11,999 nt of DNA. Origin: JAWVZU01 sp033722075 (GTDB taxonomy: Bacteria; Pseudomonadota; Gammaproteobacteria; Xanthomonadales; SZUA-38). Numbering within the stretch: position 1 is the stretch's first letter; each line of letters starts with the position of its first letter. Below the pieces are notes generated by a model. The model ran no database searches, was not told the DNA's origin, and worked only from the letters and a program-made list of their open reading frames with translations. The translations under genes were made by a program, and so were the position numbers. Below are positions 1-5,574 of the stretch, piece by piece. The DNA lies in the NCBI GenBank assembly GCA_033722075.1, contig JAWVZU010000110.1:1-11999 (forward strand), given 5' to 3'.

Positions 1-3
1 AAT

Positions 4-80
4 AGGAAAGCAGGAAAACCCGGGAAGGAATCGCATTCGCGATAGTCAGAGCGGCAACCGTGAAGGCATGGAGGCGTGAA
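4..80 (+). repeat. Left arm of an imperfect inverted repeat pair
   Basis: This arm starts with AGGAAAGCAGGAAA (4-17) and ends with AAGGCATGGAGGCGTGAA (63-80). Both blocks recur perfectly, in inverse orientation and with nearly the same internal spacing (45 versus 46 bases), in the arm at 353-430. The middle has diverged, but both arms hold a short hairpin at the same offset: ATCGC/GCGAT at 30-43 here. GCGGCAACC at 51-59 corresponds to GCGCAACC in the other arm. The copy may extend left of the window. It looks like a dispersed intergenic repeat; the family is not identified. Confidence 0.65.
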
Positions 81-101
81 GTGCTTCGCGGACAGTAAGG
101 A

Positions 102-136
102 AAGGGGCCATCGTGTGTGGGATGGCCCTTTTTTTT
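102..136 (+). terminator. Rho-independent terminator, rightward
   Basis: A perfect 8-bp stem GGGCCATC (105-112) and GATGGCCC (121-128) closes an 8-base loop and is followed directly by eight T residues (129-136). This is a strong intrinsic terminator for a plus-strand transcript that begins left of the window. On the minus strand the downstream T tract is interrupted (TTTCCTT), so it could only weakly stop the frd transcript. No coding sequence precedes it within the window, so the transcript it ends has a long 3' tail or is a non-coding RNA. Confidence 0.85.
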
Positions 137-206
137 GTCTGGTTACCGCTCTTCAAAGTTCCCGGGTCAGCGAGTAGCCCGTGATTCATCCGAGCGCAAG
201 CCCTGG

Positions 207-235
207 ATCCCCGGGTCGACGCATCGCCCGAGGAT
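207..235. repeat. Imperfect hairpin of a dispersed-repeat type
   Basis: ATCCCCGGG (207-215) pairs with CCCGAGGAT (227-235), with one mismatch, around an 11-base loop. The text around it (CTGGATCCCCGGGTC followed by CCCGAGGATGACG) resembles an intergenic repeat that I recall as common in many proteobacteria. The hairpin is seen directly; the family resemblance is from memory. Confidence 0.5.
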
Positions 236-308
236 GACGACTTTACTCGGGGTGCGGCATCAGTAGATCGCAGGGGCGATCCCTTTCATGTTGCTTCATG
301 ATTTTCAT

Positions 309-322
309 GGTTCCCGCTTTTC
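309..322 (+). repeat. 14-base direct repeat, copy 1
   Basis: GGTTCCCGCTTTTC here is identical to positions 431-444. The 15 or so bases before both copies are also related (TTCATGATTTTCATGG versus TTTCCTGCTTTCCTGG), so this is probably a degenerate second copy of the end of the 353-430 repeat. Confidence 0.5.
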
Positions 323-352
323 GTTTTTCCGCGCCAGCGGCCGGATTCAATC

Positions 353-430
353 TTCACGCCTCCATGCCTTAATGGTTGCGCTGCAAATCTCCGCGTAGCG
401 GGACCCTTTTCCTGTGTTTCCTGCTTTCCT
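353..430 (-). repeat. Right arm of an imperfect inverted repeat pair
   Basis: Read on the minus strand, this arm starts AGGAAAGCAGGAAA (430-417) and ends AAGGCATGGAGGCGTGAA (370-353), matching both ends of the arm at 4-80 perfectly. A small hairpin CCGC-GTA-GCGG (391-401) sits where the left arm has ATCGC/GCGAT. The stem sequence differs but the ability to pair is kept, which hints that structure matters in the RNA or single strand. Confidence 0.65.
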
Positions 431-444
431 GGTTCCCGCTTTTC
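431..444 (+). repeat. 14-base direct repeat, copy 2
   Basis: GGTTCCCGCTTTTC, identical to 309-322 and 122 bases from it. It joins the right repeat arm to the hairpin that follows the frdB stop. Confidence 0.5.
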
Positions 445-457
445 CGCGGAAGCGGGA
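434..457 (-). other. Perfect hairpin just after the frdB stop
   Basis: TCCCGCTT (434-441) and AAGCGGGA (450-457) form a perfect 8-bp stem with an 8-base loop, 3 bases past the frdB stop codon. On the minus strand it is followed by purine-rich sequence and not a T run, so it is not a classical intrinsic terminator. It may protect the mRNA 3' end after Rho-dependent termination, or simply belong to the adjacent repeat. Confidence 0.55.
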
Positions 458-460
458 TAG

Positions 461-1195
461 CTAGCGGCGGGTGAGGGCAGCGCCGAGCATGCGTCGGCGC
501 AGGTAGGCGTACATCTCCAGCAGCGGCAGTTCCTTGGGGCAGACGTCCTGGCAGGCCATCAGGCCGATGCATCCGAAAACCCCATCCTCATCGGCCATGA
601 GTTCGAACCAGTCGCCGCTGCTGCGATCATCGCGCGGATCCATGTAGAAGCGGCCCATGCGGTTGATTCCGGCGGGCGCCAGGAAATCGGGACGGGTATT
701 GGCCGCGCCGCAGGCAGCGACGCAGCAGCCGCATTCGATGCAGCGATCGGCGTCATAGATTGCCCGGGCGAGGTCGTCGTCCATGCGTTCTTCTTCAGCT
801 TCCGGATCGAACGGCTTCTGCTCATGAATCCACGCTTCCACGCGCTCGTTCATCCCACGGAACCAGGTGCCCGTATCCACCGAAAGGTCGCCGATGAGCT
901 TGAAAGCGGGCAGGGGATACAGGCGAATGGGACTGGTCAGCTGACTGGTCAGCGTCTTGCACGCCAGGTTCGGACGCCCGTTGACCATCATGCCGCAGGA
1001 ACCGCAGACCGCGGAGCGGCAGGCAAAGTCGAACTGGAGGTCCGGTTCCTGCTCCTCGCGAATTCGGGTCAGGGCCCGGTACAGCGTCATGTAGGGCTCT
1101 TCGTCGAGCTGGTAGCTCGCCATGTGCGGACGCGACTCGCTGTCCTGTGGGTTGTAGCGAAAGATCTCGAAGGTCAGGGTTCGGGGTGCACTCAC
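461..1195 (-). CDS. frdB: Fumarate reductase / succinate dehydrogenase iron-sulfur subunit
   Basis: This 244-residue subunit carries electrons between the haem-containing membrane anchor and the flavoprotein. The [2Fe-2S] ligands lie in the N-terminal ferredoxin fold: C59, C64, C67 and C79 (motif CRSAVCGSCG). The C-terminal domain has CIECGCCVAAC (C152, C155, C158, C162) and CIGLMACQDVCP (C209, C215, C219), the usual ligand set for one [4Fe-4S] and one [3Fe-4S] cluster. The extra cysteine in CGCC is, as I recall, typical of epsilonproteobacterial FrdB, which agrees with the diheme anchor. I chose the GTG start at 1195 because the family sequence begins there; GTG overlaps the frdA stop as GTGA, with AGAGGA upstream. 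An in-frame extension to 1255 exists but lies inside frdA and lacks family character. It is the last gene of the operon. Family assignment is secure; the physiological direction of the enzyme is inferred. Confidence 0.95.
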   Translation of the reverse strand: MSAPRTLTFEIFRYNPQDSESRPHMASYQLDEEPYMTLYRALTRIREEQEPDLQFDFACRSAVCGSCGMMVNGRPNLACKTLTSQLTSPIRLYPLPAFKLIGDLSVDTGTWFRGMNERVEAWIHEQKPFDPEAEEERMDDDLARAIYDADRCIECGCCVAACGAANTRPDFLAPAGINRMGRFYMDPRDDRSSGDWFELMADEDGVFGCIGLMACQDVCPKELPLLEMYAYLRRRMLGAALTRR

Positions 1196-3174
1196 GAGCT
1201 GGCTTCCTCTTCGATGACCGGGCCGAGGCCGGCGCGGTATTCGGCGTCCCGCCACGCGCCGCGCTGCATGGCGCTGCCCATGGGCTCTTCCGACGGCAGA
1301 CGGCCCTGGGCAAGTTGGGCCGGCTCGACTTCCTCGTTGTAGTTCTCCAGCGTCACCGCCATCGGGACGCGCTCGGTCATGCCATAGCCCCGGTCGCCGG
1401 GTGGAAGATCAAGCAGGCCGACCGGCTCATAGGTGATCGCCGGTTCCGCGTCGTCCCTGGACCAGCGCACCAGCGTGCGATTCAGCCACTCGGCATCGTT
1501 GCGCTCGGGGTAGTCGACGCGACAATGGGCGCCGCGGCTCTCGGTTCGCGCCAGGGCGCAGGCAGCGGTGGCCAGCGCCAGGCGCACCATGCCTTCGAGG
1601 CGCAGGGCCAGTGTAAGCTCCGGTGAACTTCCGGGTGAGCGGTCCGTCAGGCGGGCTCCACGCAGGCGTTCGTTCAGGTCGTCGAGTTCGGAGACGGCCT
1701 CCTCGAGGTCCTTGCCATCGCGGAAGATGCCGACCTTGCCGATCATGATCTCGCCCATGCGGTCGCGAATCTCGTAGATCGACGCGCCGTTGCCGGGCCC
1801 GTCGAACCAGGCATTGACTCGGCGGGTCTCGCCGGCGAGGAAGTCCTCGGCGAGACGGGCGTCCGGCAAGGTGGGGTGAGACGTGACGTACTCGGTGGCC
1901 GCCATACCCACCAGGCGACCGGCCACAAGCGTCTCGGCCAGGCTGTTGCCGCCGAGGCGGTTGAACCCGTGCATGTCCCAGCAGGAAGCCTCGCCGGCCG
2001 CAAACAGACCGAGCAGTCCGTAGGCCTGGCCGTCCTTGTTGGTGCGGACGCCGCCCATGGAGTAGTGCTGGCTGGGTCGCACCGGAATCAGGCTTTCCCA
2101 GGGCTTGATGCCGAGAAAGTCGCGGCAGATCTCGTAGACCTCGCGCAATTTGGTCGTGAGGTGTTCCTCGCCAAGGTGCCGCAGGTCCAACCACAGGTGT
2201 GGTCCTGCCGGGTGGTCGACGCCCTTGCCATCCTGGATCTGCGCCATCATGTGACGCGAGACGACGTCGCGGCTGGCGAGTTCCTGTTTCTTCGGCTCGA
2301 GTTCCACCATGAAGCGCTCGAGGTCCCGGTTCAGGAGGTAACCTCCATCGCCGCGACAGCCCTCGGTCACGAGGATGCCGCTGGGCCACAGGCCCGTCGG
2401 GTGGAACTGGACCGCCTCGAGATTGCCGAGGGGCACGATACCCGTATCGAGCGCCAGAATGGCGCCGCCGCCCTCGTTGATCGTGGCGTTGGTGGTGTAT
2501 TTGCCGTAGATGCGACCGTGGCCACCGGTGGCGATGACCGTTGCCCCTGCCAGGTGATACCCGAGGGCGCCGGTGCGCAGACAGCGGGTCACGACCCCAT
2601 GGCACCGCTCTCCATCATGAATGAGGGCGAGCGCCTCCATGCGATCCAGGACCTGCACACCGAGACGGACGACCTGGCTGTCCATCGCATAGAGCGCTGC
2701 ATGGCCCGTTCCGGCCGCCGCATAGCACGCCCGCCACTTGGCGGTGCCGCCGAAGTCGCGATGCATGATCAGGCCGGCCTTTTCTGCCGGCTCGTCGATA
2801 TCGACCTTCTCGCCGCGGATGAAATAGCTGTTGGTGCCCGGGCGCACTCGGGTCCAGGGGACGCCGAAATGGGCCAGTTCGCGGACCGCAATCGGCGCAT
2901 TGTCGGAAAAGATCCGGGCCACCTCCTGATCGGCGCCCCAGTCGGATCCGCGCACCGTGTCCAGGAAATGGAGGTCGGGGCTGTCGCCGGCTGCCTTGAC
3001 GCAGTTGCCCAGGGCCGCCTGCATGCCGCCCTGGGCCGCGCAGCTGTGGCTGCGCCGCGGGGGCACCAGCGAAAGAATCGTGACGGTGAGCCCGGCGGCG
3101 GCGGCTTCCATGGCACAGCGTTCCCCGGCAAGACCGCCACCGATGACCAGCAGGTCGCTACGCGCAAACTTCAT
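1192..3174 (-). CDS. frdA: Fumarate reductase / succinate dehydrogenase flavoprotein subunit
   Basis: The 660-residue catalytic subunit interconverts fumarate and succinate using covalently bound FAD. The N-terminus has the dinucleotide-binding motif VIGGGLAG (10-17) and RRSHSCAAQGG, where H43 is the expected FAD attachment site. Catalytic and substrate residues are intact: H258 in QFHPT, R302 in ASRDVVSR, H370 in QHYSMGG and R406 in HGFNRLGGNS. Length and residue numbering agree almost exactly with the Wolinella succinogenes enzyme (656 residues, as I recall it), including LSL-P-RRSHS and TESRGAH. The ATG at 3174 overlaps the frdC stop as ATGA and has a G-rich tract upstream; the longer in-frame start at 3324 lies inside frdC and is rejected. 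Quinol-linked, cytoplasmic-side location is expected from the anchor. SdhA of the B type is the alternative name; sequence alone does not settle the direction. Confidence 0.95.
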   Translation of the reverse strand: MKFARSDLLVIGGGLAGERCAMEAAAAGLTVTILSLVPPRRSHSCAAQGGMQAALGNCVKAAGDSPDLHFLDTVRGSDWGADQEVARIFSDNAPIAVRELAHFGVPWTRVRPGTNSYFIRGEKVDIDEPAEKAGLIMHRDFGGTAKWRACYAAAGTGHAALYAMDSQVVRLGVQVLDRMEALALIHDGERCHGVVTRCLRTGALGYHLAGATVIATGGHGRIYGKYTTNATINEGGGAILALDTGIVPLGNLEAVQFHPTGLWPSGILVTEGCRGDGGYLLNRDLERFMVELEPKKQELASRDVVSRHMMAQIQDGKGVDHPAGPHLWLDLRHLGEEHLTTKLREVYEICRDFLGIKPWESLIPVRPSQHYSMGGVRTNKDGQAYGLLGLFAAGEASCWDMHGFNRLGGNSLAETLVAGRLVGMAATEYVTSHPTLPDARLAEDFLAGETRRVNAWFDGPGNGASIYEIRDRMGEIMIGKVGIFRDGKDLEEAVSELDDLNERLRGARLTDRSPGSSPELTLALRLEGMVRLALATAACALARTESRGAHCRVDYPERNDAEWLNRTLVRWSRDDAEPAITYEPVGLLDLPPGDRGYGMTERVPMAVTLENYNEEVEPAQLAQGRLPSEEPMGSAMQRGAWRDAEYRAGLGPVIEEEASS

Positions 3175-3959
3175 GAGCCGCCCCCCAGCAGGAATGCCAG
3201 TGGGGGCGGGATCAGGCCCGCGAGCACGATGAGTACGAGGGCGCCAAGGCCCAGGAAGAACCAGAACAGGATCTTCTCGGCCTTCCATAGTCTGGCCCGG
3301 CTGATGCGGCTTCCGATACCCCACTTGACGGCAAGCCGGAAGAGCCCGACACCGGCGTGGAATTCAACGCAGACCAGCAGGACGGCATAAGCCCATACCA
3401 GGCCTGCTGCGGTTCGGTCCATGGAAGTGATGGCCTCGATGCCGACCCGTTCGCCGAAGAGGCCGGTGAAGATGTCCAGCGCCATCAGGACCAGGTGGAA
3501 GCTGCCCAGAACGAGGATGATCAATCCGGTCCGGACCTGCCAGATCCACAGCCAGGATTCGACATGGTGGGGCAGGGGCTCCACCGTTGAGTCCAGGTAG
3601 GCTCGATGGGATTTGTTCAGGGACTTGGCGAGCGAGGTAAAACGCCGGCGCTCGCGCAGCTGGGCCGGGATCTTGCGTGCGGCCGCTGCCGCGTGGATAA
3701 GAAACAGGGCGAAGATGGCCACGACCGTCGGCTGGGCGATGTAGACCTTCTCCATCCCATACGCAATCCAGTCGAAGCCGCGTGTGCCGAGAAGGATGGA
3801 TGCGACGAAGAACATGTGGCCCCACATGAACACGGCCAGGGCCGCGCCGCTGCCGCCGCTGATCAGTTCCATCAGCAGCTGCCGTCTCGCCGCACCCCGG
3901 TCGGTTCTCGGCGTGCCGCGCAGCCGTCCGCCATCAATGATATCGGCCGGTCTGCTCAT
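3171..3959 (-). CDS. frdC: Diheme cytochrome b membrane anchor of fumarate reductase
   Basis: This 262-residue protein has five hydrophobic segments and anchors the complex, holding two b haems and the quinol site. Signature stretches FMWGHMFFVASILLG and VEFHAGVGLFRLAVKWG match the Wolinella succinogenes-type FrdC. The four haem-ligand histidines are visible at H48, H89, H155 and H201. E70 and E199 sit where the Wolinella enzyme has E66 (menaquinol oxidation) and E180 (transmembrane proton path); this alignment is from memory. A single anchor with two haems means a B-type enzyme, not the SdhC/SdhD or E. coli FrdC/FrdD arrangement. The ATG overlaps the CBS-gene stop (ATGA), with no clear ribosome-binding site, so translation is probably coupled. 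Menaquinone, or another low-potential quinone, is the inferred partner. Confidence 0.93.
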   Translation of the reverse strand: MSRPADIIDGGRLRGTPRTDRGAARRQLLMELISGGSGAALAVFMWGHMFFVASILLGTRGFDWIAYGMEKVYIAQPTVVAIFALFLIHAAAAARKIPAQLRERRRFTSLAKSLNKSHRAYLDSTVEPLPHHVESWLWIWQVRTGLIILVLGSFHLVLMALDIFTGLFGERVGIEAITSMDRTAAGLVWAYAVLLVCVEFHAGVGLFRLAVKWGIGSRISRARLWKAEKILFWFFLGLGALVLIVLAGLIPPPLAFLLGGGS

Positions 3960-4348
3960 CGTTGCGCCAGCAGGCAGCGGAGGACGTCACGCCGGCTGAT
4001 CACGCCCACGACGCGGTTGTTCCGGACCACCGGGTAGCGGCGGTAGGGCTTGGTCATGAACAGGTGAGCGATGTCGACGATGTTCGTGGTCGGGTCGACG
4101 GACTCGACCTGGGTTGCCATGTAGTCGCGTACCAGTCCGGATTCCTCTCCGTGATAGCCGGTGTGAAGGGTGAGCTGGAGGCAATCCCGTTCGCTGAGGA
4201 CGCCCACCAGATCGCCGGTATCGTCGACGACCGGTGCGCCCGAGATGCGATTCGTCACCAGCGTGTGGATCGCGTCGAGTACCTTCTGGTCGGGGTGCAG
4301 CGTGATGACCGCTGCCGCCATGAAGTCTTTGACCTTGATGCTTTTCAT
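3956..4348 (-). CDS. Small protein made of two CBS domains
   Basis: The 130-residue soluble protein is almost entirely a tandem CBS (Bateman) module. CBS1 runs over about residues 7-58 (DFMAAAVITLHPDQ, then ISGAPVVDDTGDLVGVLSERD) and CBS2 over about 73-128 (VRDYMATQVESVDP, then YRRYPVVRNNRVVGVISRRD). Such pairs usually bind adenine nucleotides (AMP, ADP, ATP, sometimes NADH or SAM) and act as sensors; there is no attached enzyme or DNA-binding domain. The gene overlaps nqrM upstream and frdC downstream by 4 bases each (ATGA), so it links the two respiratory modules. GGAG lies 11 bases before the ATG. A role in sensing energy state and acting on NQR, Frd or another partner is inferred; the ligand cannot be read from sequence. 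Confidence 0.9.
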   Translation of the reverse strand: MKSIKVKDFMAAAVITLHPDQKVLDAIHTLVTNRISGAPVVDDTGDLVGVLSERDCLQLTLHTGYHGEESGLVRDYMATQVESVDPTTNIVDIAHLFMTKPYRRYPVVRNNRVVGVISRRDVLRCLLAQR

Positions 4349-4512
4349 GAATCGGTTTCTCCGGTGCGTTTCGGGCACTGATTCCGGCAATGGCCGCAGT
4401 TGCCTAGCCCGCCGCAGCTGCCGCGGATCGGTTCGCGGCCGGCCAGCGCGCCGATGGCCATGCCGATGATGGCAATCAGGAATATTCCGAAACTCAGCAG
4501 GAAGACGGTCAT
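4345..4512 (-). CDS. nqrM: NqrM, NQR maturation factor (DUF539 type)
   Basis: A 55-residue membrane protein with one N-terminal transmembrane helix (about residues 3-24) followed by a short cysteine-rich tail. The tail contains SCGGLGNCGHCRNQCP with cysteines at 33, 39, 42 and 46. The SCGGLG motif, small size and position after apbE in an nqr operon identify NqrM, which is required for assembly of the iron centre held by NqrD and NqrE. The cysteine spacing (C-x5-C-x2-C-x3-C) looks more compact than the Vibrio/Pseudomonas form as I remember it. The ATG overlaps the apbE stop, and the TGA overlaps the start of the CBS gene; AGGAG lies upstream inside apbE. It is too short to be assigned by size alone, but motif and context make the call firm. 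Confidence 0.9.
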   Translation of the reverse strand: MTVFLLSFGIFLIAIIGMAIGALAGREPIRGSCGGLGNCGHCRNQCPKRTGETDS

Positions 4513-5570
4513 GGTCCGGTCTGCTCCTGCGCCTGGGTATATCCCCTGAAGGCGCTCGTGGGACGTTCCTGAAAACCCCCATCGGCGTCCCGTTCGATGA
4601 CCAGGGCTGCGATGGCGTGGCGTTCTGCAAATGCAAACCCATCCGCTCCCATCGCGAGCAACGCCGTCGCCAGGGCGTCCGCGCGCATCGCAGAGGGATC
4701 CAGCACCGAAACCGACGCGACCTGGTGGCGTACCGGGTGACCGGTGCGCGGGTCGATCGTATGAGAGTAGCGCTGGCCCGAGACCTCGAAGAAATTGCGG
4801 TAGTCGCCCGACGTGGCCAGCCCCAGGTCGTGGATTCCGATGATGCGCTGGGCCGTGCGCTGGCCGCTCGCCGGCTTTTCGATGGCGATCCGCCATGGAA
4901 GTCCCGCCTTGTTTGTGCCGGAAGCCTGGATCTCTCCACCGATCTCGACCAGGAAGTCCTCGATGCCGGCAGCGGCGAGCAAGGCTGCGACCTCGTCGAC
5001 GGCATAGCCCTTGGCAATCGCCGACAGGTCGACGTGGAGTTCCGGTTTCCGCTTGCGTAGTGCCGGCGGGTCCTCACGCAAATCGAGGAGCCCGTAACCG
5101 ACTCTTGCTAGGAGATCGGAGATGCGCTGGTTCGAGGGCGGCAGTTCGGCGGGCATGGCGGGTCCGAAACCCCAGAGGTCGACCAGCGGTCCGACGGTCA
5201 CGTCGAAGGCGCCCCCGGTCAGGGCACTGATCTCCTGGGCGGTACGCACCACCTCCAAGGTTTCTTCGGAAACCGGATACCAGTCGGTGCCGGTGTGCGC
5301 ATTGAAGCGCGACAGTTCGGACTCGGGATCATAGGTGGACATCCGGCCGTTGATCCGGGCCAGTGTGGCCTCGATATCGACGGCAAGCCGGGTACGGAGG
5401 GCTTCGCCGGGGTCGGTTGCCAGGGTCACATGGTAGCTGGTGCCCATGGTCGGCCCGGAAAACCCGTAGGCGGTCGTCGGCGCCGGTCGCTGTTGCAATC
5501 CCATCAGCAGCAGTCCCGCGGCGGCGAGTGCCGCCAACGCTCCGATCCACTTTCTGGGTGCTGCGCTCAT
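4509..5570 (-). CDS. apbE: FAD:protein FMN transferase
   Basis: ApbE transfers FMN from FAD onto a threonine of target proteins, here NqrB and NqrC encoded just upstream. The 353-residue protein begins with a hydrophobic export or anchor segment (about residues 8-25) and continues with family motifs: GPTMGTSYHV near 39, DLWGFGP near 131, DLSAIAKGYAVDEVA near 181, VEIGGEI near 208, SHTIDPRTGHPV near 269 and MRADALATALLAMG near 295. These cover the FAD- and metal-binding regions. There is no cysteine in the protein, so it lacks the lipobox of many ApbE lipoproteins and is probably held by an uncleaved helix or released in the periplasm. I prefer the ATG at 5570, 4 bases after the nqrF stop; a GTG one codon earlier is also possible. 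Confidence 0.95.
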   Translation of the reverse strand: MSAAPRKWIGALAALAAAGLLLMGLQQRPAPTTAYGFSGPTMGTSYHVTLATDPGEALRTRLAVDIEATLARINGRMSTYDPESELSRFNAHTGTDWYPVSEETLEVVRTAQEISALTGGAFDVTVGPLVDLWGFGPAMPAELPPSNQRISDLLARVGYGLLDLREDPPALRKRKPELHVDLSAIAKGYAVDEVAALLAAAGIEDFLVEIGGEIQASGTNKAGLPWRIAIEKPASGQRTAQRIIGIHDLGLATSGDYRNFFEVSGQRYSHTIDPRTGHPVRHQVASVSVLDPSAMRADALATALLAMGADGFAFAERHAIAALVIERDADGGFQERPTSAFRGYTQAQEQTGP

Positions 5571-5574
5571 CACG

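Larger units (their letters stand above)
1..460. other. Repeat-rich intergenic region without genes
   Basis: No open reading frame here has convincing protein character. The stretch holds a Rho-independent terminator reading rightward (102-136), a pair of inverted repeat arms (4-80 and 353-430), an imperfect hairpin of a dispersed-repeat type (207-235), a 14-base direct repeat (309-322 and 431-444) and a perfect hairpin directly after frdB (434-457). Genes left of the window read rightward into the terminator and the frd genes read leftward into the region, so it is probably a convergent intergenic space that has collected small repeat elements. Nothing specific was seen in 140-200 or 240-290. 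Confidence 0.7.

Noticed and set aside
205..220. GGATCCCCGGGTCGAC resembling a cloning-vector polylinker
   Set aside because: The flanks form an imperfect genomic hairpin and match the style of a natural dispersed repeat; no other vector sequence is nearby.
434..457. Hairpin after frdB as an intrinsic terminator of the operon
   Set aside because: No T run follows on the minus strand; the next bases are purine-rich. I keep it only as a hairpin.
1..460. CRISPR array or attachment site
   Set aside because: The repeats are inverted or irregularly spaced, with no regular direct repeat-spacer pattern, and no tRNA end or integrase is visible.
3175..3324. Longer N-terminus of frdA with 50 extra residues
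   Set aside because: The extra part overlaps frdC, looks like an out-of-frame reading, and the family sequence starts at the ATG at 3174 directly at the ATGA junction.
1876..3390. Plus-strand open frame of 504 codons opposite frdA
   Set aside because: Antisense shadow of frdA, whose catalytic residues are all intact; no recognisable domain or ribosome-binding site.
461..3959. Standard sdhCDAB succinate dehydrogenase or E. coli-type frdABCD
   Set aside because: There is only one membrane anchor, with four haem-ligand histidines, and the order is C-A-B. This is the B-type diheme enzyme.
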